Part shown: in pieces, positions 32,706-41,147 of the stretch | Numbering within the stretch: position 1 is the first letter of the stretch | Layout of the letters: each line of letters opens with the position of its first letter | Assembly (NCBI GenBank): GCA_910587135.1 | Contig: CAJULF010000003.1 | Coordinates: 1-64,000, forward strand | Reading direction: 5' to 3' | Length of the DNA: 64,000 bases | Source of the DNA: an uncultured Oscillospiraceae bacterium | Lineage (GTDB): Bacteria; Bacillota; Clostridia; Oscillospirales; Ruminococcaceae | Made by a program: the position numbers and the translations under genes | Notes under the pieces: generated by a model | The model's input: only the letters and a program-made list of their open reading frames with translations | What the model was told of the DNA's origin: nothing | Database searches by the model: none

Positions 32706-33725
32706 TCATTCGGTCTGCTTACCCGAATTATCCGCCAGTATGCTCTCCCGACCGCGCTTTTTTTCAATAACGTTTAGGAAAAGATTCTGAATGGTTTTTC
32801 GGAAGTCCACGCTCATTTCCAGCAGTTTTACCTCGTCGGCGTACCCGCCCGCCATGGTTCTGTGACCGCCGCCGCTGCCGCAGTCCTTTAGAGCCTTGGC
32901 GGTAATTGCTCCCGAATCCAGTTCCTCCAACTCGGAGCGGACGGAGAATTTAAATCCGTTCCCCTTTCTTGAATATACCACCACGAAAACGACCGCGTCC
33001 AAATCGAGTATAAAATCAGACACTGTCGCGACAAACGCGTCGGCGCACGTAAAATCAAGAAAAACAAAGGCTATTCCGTTGTATATCTCAATGTTGTGCA
33101 TGGAATCCGCAAAGGATTCCAGCTCGTTATATTGCAGAACGTTTGTCTGAAAATGCCTTATCTTTTTATTATCCGCCTGACGGAAAAGGTAGGAGAAGAT
33201 ATCAATATCCATCTGCGTAACGCTGCGGGTAAAATCCTTGGTATCCATTTTCAGACCGTAAAGCAGCGCCGTAGCTACTCTTTCGGACATTCTGATTTTA
33301 TTCGCGCGATAGTAATCCGCAATTATAGTCGCGCAGCTGCCAACTATCCTTACGTCCATAAAACGGTAGCTCTCCGCCTCGCAGAAAGTGGGGTGATGGT
33401 CAATACAGGCCACCTCGTTCCCGTCAAGGCCGAGAATATTTGAGTTGCCTTTCTGGGCGTCAACGGTGATTATATAATCCTCCGCGGACATTTTTATGTC
33501 CCTGTCGGAGAACATCTCTATCTCCAGCAGTGTGATCATACTTGCCGTGGCGGAACGAACATCTGTGCCGTGATAGCAAATCGTCGTTTTAATCCCGAAG
33601 TGCTTGAGCAGCTCCTGAAGCCCGAAAGCGCTGGCAATAGCATCGGGATCGGGGAAATTATGGGTCTGTATAAAAACACGATGACCGTTAAGCAGCTTCA
33701 AAAGCCGACTTAGCTCTTTTGTCAT
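32706..33725 (-). CDS. DHH/DHHA1 family phosphoesterase
   Basis: This 339-residue protein has the DHH-domain motifs NFPDPDAIAS (motif I), a following VDAQ and IDHHPT (DHH), and the C-terminal DHHA1 glycine loop GSGGGHRTMAGG. Members include NrnA-type oligoribonuclease/pAp phosphatases and cyclic-dinucleotide phosphodiesterases; the stand-alone architecture fits a NrnA-like enzyme. The start at 33725 (MTKELSRLL) is chosen because AAGGAG lies 9 bases upstream; the frame is open to 33776. It is monocistronic. Exact substrate is not decided. Confidence 0.85.
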   Translation of the reverse strand: MTKELSRLLKLLNGHRVFIQTHNFPDPDAIASAFGLQELLKHFGIKTTICYHGTDVRSATASMITLLEIEMFSDRDIKMSAEDYIITVDAQKGNSNILGLDGNEVACIDHHPTFCEAESYRFMDVRIVGSCATIIADYYRANKIRMSERVATALLYGLKMDTKDFTRSVTQMDIDIFSYLFRQADNKKIRHFQTNVLQYNELESFADSMHNIEIYNGIAFVFLDFTCADAFVATVSDFILDLDAVVFVVVYSRKGNGFKFSVRSELEELDSGAITAKALKDCGSGGGHRTMAGGYADEVKLLEMSVDFRKTIQNLFLNVIEKKRGRESILADNSGKQTE

Positions 33726-33901
33726 TGAAGTACTCCTTAATCTGCAAGCAAGAGAACAAAGAACGTTACAGTCCAAATCTCTATCCTCAAACAGTATTTA
33801 CTGAATATAATTGTACCATAAATTGACTTATAAATCAAGCAGTTTTACCTTAAAAAAATATTTATTTCGATTTTTTTATTCAAGTTATTTTAGAATCGGA
33901 G

Positions 33902-33937
33902 CAAAACAAAAGTCCGCCTTAAAACGGTGGACTTTTG
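33902..33937 (-). terminator. Terminator after the SCP2-like gene
   Basis: ACAAAAGTCC and GGACTTTTGT form a long stem (with CACCG/GGCGG-like inner pairing). On the minus strand it is followed by TTTG, 12 bases past the stop codon. Confidence 0.75.
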
Positions 33938-33948
33938 TGATATCGCAA

Positions 33949-34401
33949 TTATTTCTTCTTTCCCTTTGAGGATTTCGCCGCGGGTTTAGCAACAGGAGCG
34001 GATTTTGCGGGCTTACTTTCTTCCTTGACAGCGGGAGCAGCCTTTGCGGGCTTTTCCTCCTTAGCTTTCTTGGAGGGAACAAGCACTTCAAGCGCTTTGA
34101 ATTTTGCGGCGTCACCGCTGCTCACTTTTACATAACCGTCGGCGAGCGCATCGTCAAAAGACATTTCACCGCTGAACAGCTTATCTATCGTTTCCGCGGA
34201 GGCCTCTATGGAGCAGTTGTTGTCATCATACGCATAATGATCGACAAGTATCTGACCCTCTCTTACCGCAACATACATATCTTCGGGATTTTCGGAAAGC
34301 AGCGAGATAGACACTGCAACAAGATCCTCAAACTTCTTAGCCTTTGCGGCACTGCCCTTAAGACAGCTTTTTACCTTTGCGGAAAGCTCAACGTTATTCA
34401 T
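33949..34401 (-). CDS. SCP2-like domain protein with Lys/Ala/Pro-rich tail
   Basis: This 150-residue protein has an N-terminal about 100-residue domain whose pattern (YVAVREGQILVDHY ... ETIDKLFSGEMSFDDALADGYVKV) fits the SCP2 sterol-carrier-like fold, used by bacteria for lipid or small hydrophobic ligands. The last 45 residues are an Ala-Lys-Pro repeat tail ending KSSKGKKK, which could bind nucleic acid or acidic polymers. The start at 34401 is fixed by AGGAGG; the frame is open to 34449. Function unknown beyond fold resemblance. Confidence 0.6.
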   Translation of the reverse strand: MNNVELSAKVKSCLKGSAAKAKKFEDLVAVSISLLSENPEDMYVAVREGQILVDHYAYDDNNCSIEASAETIDKLFSGEMSFDDALADGYVKVSSGDAAKFKALEVLVPSKKAKEEKPAKAAPAVKEESKPAKSAPVAKPAAKSSKGKKK

Positions 34402-34582
34402 AATTATCCTCCTATACTGACAGGGATAACATGAATGTTCCTCTGTCAAAAAGTTTTGTCATCTTAAAACAAATTCCGGACAAACTCCCGAACCGCCTGA
34501 ATCACATTCGGACATTCCCGCGGACAAGCCGTGCTTTGCCGCAGCGGCGAATTTATCGGTACTCTATTGCTTTACTGTATTT

Positions 34583-34611
34583 ATTATACCATGTAGCAAT
34601 GCTTTTTTCAA
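34583..34611 (-). promoter_or_regulatory. Promoter of the SCP2-like gene
   Basis: On the minus strand TTGAAA (complement of 34606-34611), 17 bp, TATAAT (complement of 34583-34588). It leaves an untranslated leader of about 175 bases. The rest of the 315-base gap 34402-34716 shows nothing else. Confidence 0.7.
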
Positions 34612-34716
34612 TAGTAAATATCTATAAATTTACATGAAAATAAAGATGTTTTTCGGAAAAAAAGCTATATTTGCCAAACTCCGTCCCACAATTCGCGCTT
34701 ATTCTCCAAAACGTGC

Positions 34717-35679
34717 TCACACACGGGGAAGCATACCGCGCGAATTCGATTTCGGCATATCCAGCTTGCGGTCATGTAGCTGAAGCTCAAGACGGACTCT
34801 GTCGCGGTGCTCGGGCTTTACCATATAGTATACGTAGCTCTCCACCACATTCGCGGGGTGAAGCACTCTTCCCTCAATTTTAAAATTACAGAAGCCCATA
34901 TCAAGATACTTTGTATAGATATCATCGTTTTTAACAAAAGTACAATAATCCTGTATCTGATAAAAATTATATCCCGTATTGGGGCAATTGAACTCAAAGG
35001 CTTTCTGCATGGCGCTGTTGCTGAATTTTGCGGCGGAAACAGCCTGGCGGCAGCTCTCGCGCTGCGCCTCGCCGAGCGCAACATAATGCTCTCCTCTGCG
35101 CTTGCAGTGCGGGGTGCAGTAAGGGCACACGAGTATCTCACAGCGTTCGCGAAGCTCACGGGGTATCTTCTCCAGCTTTTCAAAGTCATTGTTCCAGTTG
35201 TAGTCGAGTACAACCAGCTTATAACCCTTTTCAAACTCCCTCATCAGCGCGTCGTAATCCTCTATCTGCTTTACCGTTGAAGATATCAGCGGGTACTGCG
35301 GATACTTCTCGCGTATATACTCCTCCAGAAAAGGAATATTTACGATGATCTCATTGAACCCGTTTTCGGCAAGCTTGGCAATGCGATTGCAGAAAGGATC
35401 CTTAAGATCCTTTTCCTCCAGCGTGGGGTTTGTGAAAGTATAGCGTATAGGAACGTTCCTGTCGTTGAATGCTTTTATAACCGCTTTTATAAAATCATAG
35501 GATGCCGTACCGCCGAGTGCGCGTCCGCCGTTCCACAGAGCGGGAGGAAAACAGCCGAAGCAGGATGCTATCTCCACACCGTCATAGAAATACTCGGGGT
35601 GTTCCTTGATTTTATCTATTAAAGTGAGATTAAGGTCGGCGTGCTTGAAAAAATCGGGGATATGAAACTTTGCGTTCAT
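34717..35679 (-). CDS. Peptidase U32-like TIM-barrel protein
   Basis: This 320-residue protein resembles the catalytic core of the U32 family (YhbU/YhbV/RlhA), which are now linked to RNA hydroxylation or collagenase-like activity. It has a CPYCTPHC cluster, a further NCPN, and the late GFCNFKIEGR, which matches the FKIEGR signature of U32 proteins. It lacks their C-terminal extension. The cysteine arrangement suggests a bound metal. It is preceded by a consensus promoter and stands alone. Function uncertain. Confidence 0.6.
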   Translation of the reverse strand: MNAKFHIPDFFKHADLNLTLIDKIKEHPEYFYDGVEIASCFGCFPPALWNGGRALGGTASYDFIKAVIKAFNDRNVPIRYTFTNPTLEEKDLKDPFCNRIAKLAENGFNEIIVNIPFLEEYIREKYPQYPLISSTVKQIEDYDALMREFEKGYKLVVLDYNWNNDFEKLEKIPRELRERCEILVCPYCTPHCKRRGEHYVALGEAQRESCRQAVSAAKFSNSAMQKAFEFNCPNTGYNFYQIQDYCTFVKNDDIYTKYLDMGFCNFKIEGRVLHPANVVESYVYYMVKPEHRDRVRLELQLHDRKLDMPKSNSRGMLPRV

Positions 35680-35715
35680 TTTATTAGGTTCTCCTTGAAG
35701 ATAATATTTATATTA

Positions 35716-35744
35716 ATTATAACACAAAATATGGTACTTGTCAA
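35716..35744 (-). promoter_or_regulatory. Promoter of the U32-like gene
   Basis: A perfect TTGACA, 17 bp, TATAAT on the minus strand (complement of TGTCAA 35739-35744 and ATTATA 35716-35721), about 37 bases before the start codon. Confidence 0.85.
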
Positions 35745-35788
35745 GGCAAAAGGATAGAATTTTGCATATGAGCTAAATGCTTTAACAA

Positions 35789-35812
35789 AGTGAAAATTGA
35801 CATACTTTCACT
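35789..35812. promoter_or_regulatory. Inverted repeat upstream of the bceR-like promoter
   Basis: AGTGAAA (35789-35795) and TTTCACT (35806-35812) form a dyad about 38 bases before the -35 of the bceRS-like operon, a plausible response-regulator site. Confidence 0.4.
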
Positions 35813-35849
35813 AAAGGACTTATTTACCCGAAACACAACAAAAAGCATA

Positions 35850-35878
35850 TTGAAATTTTTCGTAAGTTATGCTAAAAT
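35850..35878 (+). promoter_or_regulatory. Promoter of the BceRS-like operon
   Basis: TTGAAA (35850-35855), 17 bp, TAAAAT (35873-35878), about 50 bases before the start codon of the response regulator. Confidence 0.65.
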
Positions 35879-35930
35879 GTAAATAATAACTTAATTTCTG
35901 CCGGGCAGGCTTTGAGAAAGGAACACGGAA

Positions 35931-36611
35931 ATGTATCGGATATTTATTGTCGAGGACGATCCGGGGATCGCGGGGGCAGTGGAGCGCAAGCTGAAAGATT
36001 GGGGTTTTGATGTGAAATGTGCGGAGAATTTCCGAAAAGTAAGCGCGGAATTTGAGGAATACGAACCGCAGCTTGTTCTGCTTGACATTACTCTTCCCTT
36101 TTTCAACGGATTTTATTGGTGCAATGAAATACGCGCAAAAAGCAAAGTTCCGATAGTCTTTTTGTCCTCAGCCGCTGATAACATGAATATCGTGATGGCG
36201 ATGAATATGGGCGGAGATGACTTCATAGCAAAGCCATTTGATCTCAGCGTGCTTACCGCAAAGATCCAAGCGCTGCTGCGCAGAAGCTACGATCTCTCGG
36301 CGGGAATGGATAAAATAGGAGTATTTGAACATCGCGGAGCGCTTCTTAACACGCTGGATGCCTCGCTTTCGTACAACGGAGATAAAATAGAGCTTACCAA
36401 AAACGAGTATCGAATTCTGGAAACGCTGCTTGAAAACAAGGGGAAAGTGGTGAGCCGCGAGCTGCTAATGAACAGGCTGTGGGAAACCGACAGCTACGTT
36501 GACGAGAACACGCTTTCCGTAAACGTGGCGCGTCTGCGCAAAAAGCTGGACGCGGCGGGTCTGGAAAGCTTTATCTCCACCAAGATCGGAATGGGATACA
36601 TTATCAATTGA
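35931..36611 (+). CDS. OmpR-family response regulator, BceR-like
   Basis: This 226-residue regulator has a receiver domain (acidic pocket E8-D9-D10, phosphorylated D52, S80, K101) and a winged-helix DNA-binding domain ending AGLESFISTKIGMGYIIN. Sequence details such as LDITLPFFNGFYWCNEIR are typical of the BceR/VraR-type regulators that respond to cell-wall-active peptides. It is 24 bases before its sensor kinase. In other Firmicutes this pair is next to a BceAB ABC transporter, which is absent here. Confidence 0.88.
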   Translation: MYRIFIVEDDPGIAGAVERKLKDWGFDVKCAENFRKVSAEFEEYEPQLVLLDITLPFFNGFYWCNEIRAKSKVPIVFLSSAADNMNIVMAMNMGGDDFIAKPFDLSVLTAKIQALLRRSYDLSAGMDKIGVFEHRGALLNTLDASLSYNGDKIELTKNEYRILETLLENKGKVVSRELLMNRLWETDSYVDENTLSVNVARLRKKLDAAGLESFISTKIGMGYIIN

Positions 36612-36635
36612 CAGCCGAAGAATACAGGAGTTAAA

Positions 36636-37622
36636 ATGCGTACCTTTATATCTTATTTATATTCGCGCTTCAGGACTATCGTGGCGCTGGCTTTGATAAC
36701 CGTTATTTTTTTATGGGTATTCACGCTGTATAACGCACCCGCGGACGCTGTTGTCTACGGCGCGCTGATAACCGCGGTAATCGGTCTGGCGGCTGCGGTG
36801 GTCGATTATATGGGATACCGCAGACGACATAAGCGTATGCGTGAGCTTGCCGACGAGATTACCATTACGCTTGAAAATCTGCCCATAGCGCGCGACAGGA
36901 CAGAGCGCGACTACGAACAGCTTATTGTAAAGCTGTTCGAGGACAGGCGCGAACTGGAGAACTCAATCATACAAAAAGAAACAGACATGACAGAATACTA
37001 CACCATGTGGGTTCACCAGATAAAAACGCCAATAGCCGCAATGCGGCTCACGCTGCAAGGCATGGACACCGCAGAAGCTCGGGAGCTTTCCGAGGAGCTT
37101 CAGCGTATCGAGCAGTATGTCGAGATGGTTTTGTGCTACCTAAGACTGGACAGCGACAGCACCGACTACCTTATACGCCGCTGCGACCTCGATGAAATAG
37201 CGCGGCAGGCTGTCCGCAAATACTCACCGCAGTTTATCCGAAGAAAGCTTCGGCTGGATTACGAACCGCTAAACTATTCCGTACTGACAGATGATAAATG
37301 GCTGCTCTTCGTGATAGAGCAGGTCATCTCGAACGCGCTAAAATATACACGCTCGGGAACGGTCAGGATATACCTTGACGGCGAGGATCTATGTGTAAGG
37401 GATACGGGAATAGGCATTGCACAGGAGGATCTGCCGCGAATATTTGAGAAAGGCTACACGGGCTGCAACGGGCGCACCGACAAAAAAGCAAGCGGTATCG
37501 GGCTTTACCTCTGTCGACGTATCTGCACCGCATTAGGGCACGACATAATAGCGCGCTCCGACGAATCGGGCACGGAGATCAGGATTGGATTGCAACGTGA
37601 AAAAATAGACACACGCGATTAA
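36636..37622 (+). CDS. Intramembrane-sensing histidine kinase, BceS-like
   Basis: This 328-residue kinase has two transmembrane helices (about 12-31 and 38-58) with a tiny outside loop, so it cannot sense ligands itself. This is the hallmark of BceS-type kinases, which read the state of a BceAB transporter. The phosphorylated histidine is H127 (WVHQIKTPIA). The ATP-binding part has N (IEQVISNALKYT), DTGIGI and GIGLYL boxes. No transporter follows; instead come decayed remnants, including a fragment like this gene's own 3' end. It may serve a transporter elsewhere. Confidence 0.88.
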   Translation: MRTFISYLYSRFRTIVALALITVIFLWVFTLYNAPADAVVYGALITAVIGLAAAVVDYMGYRRRHKRMRELADEITITLENLPIARDRTERDYEQLIVKLFEDRRELENSIIQKETDMTEYYTMWVHQIKTPIAAMRLTLQGMDTAEARELSEELQRIEQYVEMVLCYLRLDSDSTDYLIRRCDLDEIARQAVRKYSPQFIRRKLRLDYEPLNYSVLTDDKWLLFVIEQVISNALKYTRSGTVRIYLDGEDLCVRDTGIGIAQEDLPRIFEKGYTGCNGRTDKKASGIGLYLCRRICTALGHDIIARSDESGTEIRIGLQREKIDTRD

Positions 37623-37692
37623 ATTTGCGGGTGTATTTGTGCGCATAGTCGGCACGGAACAGCGTTATGATATCCATAACGATTATAGCATA

Positions 37693-37721
37693 TTGATTTT
37701 TGTCAGAGCTTGTGGTATAAT
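37693..37721 (+). promoter_or_regulatory. Relict promoter of the methyltransferase pseudogene
   Basis: TTGATT, 17 bp, TATAAT, about 48 bases before the ATG of the pseudogene at 37769. Confidence 0.6.
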
Positions 37722-37768
37722 TTATTCGTAAAGTTTAACAGCCCGGCAAGTAATGAGAAGTAAAGTAC

Positions 37769-37976
37769 ATGAAAGATTACAGTAAAAATCATAAGCGGGC
37801 ATGGGAATGTAACGCTTATGATTTTTGGGTAAGTACATCGGGGCACCAAATACACAATCAGCGAGATAATAAATTCCATCATAAACAGTGAATTCAGTTT
37901 AAAAAAATTCGATGAACATCCGGAATGAAAAAACAACAAAATACCCGGAGAGTTTACTGCCATAGCAATAAAATAG
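37769..37976 (+). pseudogene. Remnant of a class I SAM-dependent methyltransferase
   Basis: The first about 20 codons (MKDYSKNHKRAWECNAYDFW) match the N-terminus of a common Firmicute SAM methyltransferase. In another frame from 37842 the sequence matches the same family's C-terminus (KYTISEIINSIINSEFSLKK, then FDEHPE, a stop at 37926, KNNKIPGEFTAIAIK and a natural stop at 37974). The central about 200 residues, including the SAM-binding loops, are missing. This is a large internal deletion plus a nonsense change. Confidence 0.7.
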
Positions 37977-38011
37977 CTTCATATGAATATATCAATAGCC
38001 TCTATGAAATT

Positions 38012-38084
38012 ATCACACTTTCCGATGAAATCGGCACGAAAACTCGGATAGGATCGCGGCGCGAAAAGACAGACATCTGCTTAA
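38012..38084 (+). pseudogene. Fragment like the 3' end of the BceS-like kinase gene
   Basis: SDEIGTKTRIGSRREKTDI encoded here aligns with SDESGTEIRIGLQREKIDT at the C-terminus of the kinase ending at 37622 (12 of 19 identical), and the DNA also aligns. It is a relic of a second, related kinase gene, or of a duplication, with the rest deleted. Confidence 0.65.
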
Positions 38085-38180
38085 ATTTTCGGATGCTTTT
38101 TGATATAGTCGTCGCAGTACAATGATATGATGTGTATACGGTTACAGCTTGTAAAAAAATCCTATTCGCAAAGCAATTTC

Positions 38181-38280
38181 GGCATATTAAATTTCAAAAA
38201 GTGCCGAGGTTCCGCGCAACAATCGTTTGGTTTGTTTTAGCATTTTGAAATTTTATAAATAATCAGCATTAGGTCAGCCA
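38181..38280 (-). repeat. Interspersed hairpin element, degenerate, reverse orientation
   Basis: Read on the minus strand: GGCTGACCTAATGCTGATTA, AAAATTTCAAAAT, a reduced middle, GGAACC, GCACTTTTTGAAATTTAAT. Both closing arms are recognisable but the hairpins are eroded. Confidence 0.6.
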
Positions 38281-38431
38281 TGATATACATTCAGAACCAT
38301 ATTCCATTGATTTCTATAGGAGCCTGTGGCATAAACATTTGTTTAGTTTAACATCTCAACAAATCGAAATACAGCAATCGAAATCAAGAAAAATATTCTA
38401 TGTTCCTGTATAATTAACATAAGGCAATCAA

Positions 38432-39418
38432 ATGAGGCGGTGGCAAGAGATGAATGAATGGTGCAGTCTGGTACAAACAATTGTGGGAGAGGTCGATAAA
38501 TACATTAAGAATCGGAACGAGGAGATATTAACCCTTTCTGCCCTTTCACAAAAGTTGGGTTATTCTGAATTCCACATTTCCCGTAAATTCAGAGAAATTT
38601 CCGGAATGCATTTTCGTGACTATTTAAGACATCGCACACTTGCTTTTGCATTAAAGGAAATCCGTGATACCTCAAAAGGTATACTGGAAATTGCGATGGA
38701 TTACGGCTTTTCCAGTCACGAAGCGTTTTCCCGTTCTTTTAAAGAAGCCTACGGCATAACCCCAAGCGAATATCGACAAAAGCCCGTCCCCGTCGTCCTT
38801 CGTACTATCATCAAACCGTTTGATTGCTACTTAATAAGTATTGGAGGAACTAATATGAAAGATACTAAAGATGATGTTAAGGTGTATTTTGTGAATATAC
38901 CCGCACACAAATACCTGCACATCAGAAACTATGAGAGTATCGGTTATTGGGATTTCTGGCAAAAGCAAAGCAAGATACCCGGTCAGGACTGCGATACTAT
39001 TTGCGGACTGCTCGACAGTATAAAAGGAAAGCTTGACGATGCCGGCGGTGATGATGCAAACAGCAGCAGCGGTCAGATCATGGCATATATCAATGAGCCC
39101 ACCGGCAGAATTTGCAGCTGGGGTATTCCGATAGCTGAAAGCTACGGTGTTCGGCTTCCCGCTGATTATGACGGTGAAATTCCCGAACAGATGCAAATGA
39201 TGGATGTTCCCGATGGAGAATATATTGTATTTGAACACGGTCCGTTTGACCATCAGACACAGAACTGTAATGTTGAACAAAAGATAGAAGAGGCTATGAA
39301 AAACTTCGATTATGCTTCCTCGGGTTATTGTCTTGACACCGAGCAAGGCAGGGTGTTCTATTTTTATCATGACCCCGAACGGTTCTGGAAGTATGTCAGA
39401 CCCGTTAAAAAGCTGTAA
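38432..39418 (+). CDS. AraC-type regulator with GyrI-like effector domain
   Basis: This 328-residue protein has an N-terminal AraC-type helix-turn-helix (SALSQKLGYSEFHISRKFRE and AMDYGFSSHEAFSRSFKEAYG) and a C-terminal GyrI-like (SOUL/BacTR_eff) ligand-binding domain (about 140-328). This is the architecture of multidrug-responsive activators such as Rob-like regulators. An alternative start at 38450 (MNEWCSL) has GGTGG upstream and removes six residues. It stands alone on the plus strand; its target is not obvious. The ligand is probably a hydrophobic or cationic compound. Confidence 0.82.
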   Translation: MRRWQEMNEWCSLVQTIVGEVDKYIKNRNEEILTLSALSQKLGYSEFHISRKFREISGMHFRDYLRHRTLAFALKEIRDTSKGILEIAMDYGFSSHEAFSRSFKEAYGITPSEYRQKPVPVVLRTIIKPFDCYLISIGGTNMKDTKDDVKVYFVNIPAHKYLHIRNYESIGYWDFWQKQSKIPGQDCDTICGLLDSIKGKLDDAGGDDANSSSGQIMAYINEPTGRICSWGIPIAESYGVRLPADYDGEIPEQMQMMDVPDGEYIVFEHGPFDHQTQNCNVEQKIEEAMKNFDYASSGYCLDTEQGRVFYFYHDPERFWKYVRPVKKL

Positions 39419-39617
39419 TAAGAAGCATAAGAATTTTCTGTAATGAACACAATTCGCAGTGCGTTAAATTCCAATTTACATCAGACTTTATCAAGCTAAA
39501 TCAAGCAGCGGCATTGATTATCAAAATCGGTGTCGCTGTTTATTTTGAGCACCTGCAATATTTTTATTTGTGACAATAGAGTATTCACTTTCGACTATAT
39601 TAACAGGGGGTGATAAA

Positions 39618-40169
39618 GTGGATGACGACAAGCTGACGGAGCTGCTGTGGGAACACGACGAAAAAGGACTCGCAGCGCTAAAGGCAAAGCACGGGCGGCT
39701 TATACTTAACATATGCCGCGGTATACTTAAATCGCCGCAGGACGCGGAGGAATGTCTCAACGACGCCCTGCTCGCCATGTGGAACAGCATACCGCCAGAC
39801 AGACCCGAAAACCTGACCGCCTACGCCGCGAAAATAGCCCGCCGCAAGGCTGTGGACAGGCTGCGCTACAACACCGCGGCAATACGAAACGCCGAGCTGC
39901 TGACAGAGCTTGACGAGTGCATTCCCTCATCATACCGTGCTGAGGAAAAAGCCGAAAAATCCGAACTTTCCGCGGCGCTCAACGACTGGCTGAGGAAACA
40001 AGGCGAAAAGCAGCAGCGTCTTTTCGTTCAGCGTTACTTCCTTATGAACAGTGTTCTGAAATCCGCCGAAAAGACGGGAATGAGCCTCACGGCGGCTACT
40101 ACCGCGCTGTCGCGCATGAGAAAATCACTAAAAGACTATCTGATCGAAAGGGGATTATTTTATGAATGA
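39618..40169 (+). CDS. ECF-type RNA polymerase sigma factor
   Basis: A sigma-70 family protein of 183 residues with a region 2 (HGRLILNICRGILKSPQDAEECLNDALLAMW, shown in part: SPQDAEECLNDALLAMW) and a region 4 helix-turn-helix near the C-terminus (SVLKSAEKTGMSLTAATTAL). The start is read as GTG at 39618 because GGGGGTGAT lies just before it; the frame is open from 39570. The last codons overlap the next gene by 8 bp, which encodes a membrane protein that is probably its anti-sigma partner. Confidence 0.85.
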   Translation: MDDDKLTELLWEHDEKGLAALKAKHGRLILNICRGILKSPQDAEECLNDALLAMWNSIPPDRPENLTAYAAKIARRKAVDRLRYNTAAIRNAELLTELDECIPSSYRAEEKAEKSELSAALNDWLRKQGEKQQRLFVQRYFLMNSVLKSAEKTGMSLTAATTALSRMRKSLKDYLIERGLFYE

Positions 40170-40890
40170 TTTGAACAAACTGCTTGAAGCCGCGGGCAAT
40201 ATCGACGACGATATTATCGAAAGGTCGCTGAAGCCGCGCAAATTCAGCCGCGCTTACATCGTGATAGCAATAGCTGCGGCGCTCACGCTGCTTATGGGAG
40301 CAGTGGTAATAAACAGACAAACCTTAGAATCCAACAACGCACAGGTGACTTACAACATAATCTCACAGACACAAGCGCGCATTCTGACTTACGAGGAAAT
40401 ACTGGAGCTTGGCGGAGTTCATAAGAATGACAATGACAATCCTTGGGATTACGGCATATTCCAATTTGATGAGCTTACACCCTCGGAGCTGCTTTCTGAA
40501 TTTAATCTTCCTGTTCTCGGCAATGAAAATTTTACTGAGCTTAAGGGACCCGAATATTTTTTCCATAAAGACGATGACATAACCGCGAGCTTTTATTATG
40601 AGCTGCTCGACAATGAAACTGGCGCGAAGCTGATGATTCGTATGAAGGCAATTCTTGACGAGGAGCGCATAACAAGCGCGGGAATACTGAATTGGGACAT
40701 TGACGAAATACTGGAGCTTAACGACGGATCAAAGGCAATGTTCTCCTATTTCCCCGCTGATGAAACGGCAAGCGGCAGTGAATTTAACAATATTTTTTTC
40801 AGCTATGAGGGCATTAAATACGATATGACAGTCTATTTTGTCGATGGAGATACCTGCAAGGAAATATTAAACCGTCTGGGCATACTGTAA
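40162..40890 (+). CDS. Membrane protein coupled to ECF sigma (putative anti-sigma)
   Basis: This 242-residue protein has a short cytoplasmic N-terminus (about 28 residues), one transmembrane helix (about 29-49, RAYIVIAIAAALTLLMGAVV) and a 190-residue outer domain of no recognised family. The gene overlaps the sigma gene by 8 bp, so they are translated together. By position and topology it is a likely anti-sigma factor or sensor, but the canonical zinc-finger anti-sigma motif is absent. A type I element follows it. Confidence 0.65.
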   Translation: MNDLNKLLEAAGNIDDDIIERSLKPRKFSRAYIVIAIAAALTLLMGAVVINRQTLESNNAQVTYNIISQTQARILTYEEILELGGVHKNDNDNPWDYGIFQFDELTPSELLSEFNLPVLGNENFTELKGPEYFFHKDDDITASFYYELLDNETGAKLMIRMKAILDEERITSAGILNWDIDEILELNDGSKAMFSYFPADETASGSEFNNIFFSYEGIKYDMTVYFVDGDTCKEILNRLGIL

Positions 40891-40924
40891 TATCAAAAGG
40901 GAAGCTCGTACCGCTTCCCCCGGA

Positions 40925-41111
40925 CTGTATATAAAGGTTGACTTAAATCGGATGATTTAAAAAAATTTCAAAATTTCCGCACTCACGCTCCGCTTCACTT
41001 CGTTTCGCTCTGCGCGACTGCGGAAACCGCGCGCATTTGCCAAATGGCAAACGTGCGCTTTTTGAAATTTAATGAAACGACATTGCGTGGCATTTAGGCA
41101 TTTTATGCAGG
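40925..41111 (+). repeat. Interspersed hairpin element, type I
   Basis: CTGTATATAAAGGTTGACTT head, hairpin 1 (CCGCACTCACGC/GCGCGACTGCGG), hairpin 2 (GCGCGCATTTGCC/GGCAAACGTGCGC), TTTTTGAAATTTAATG, tail GGCATTTAGGCATTTTATGC. It lies between two convergent 3' ends; GGGAAGC...GCTTCCC repeats flank it. Confidence 0.88.
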
Positions 41112-41147
41112 CTTAGGGAAGCGTATACCGCTTCCCTTTTGCTTTGT

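Noticed and set aside
37925..38125. A 66-residue gene after the BceS-like kinase
   Set aside because: Its middle is a fragment of a kinase 3' end and its start overlaps a methyltransferase remnant in another frame; it is gene debris.
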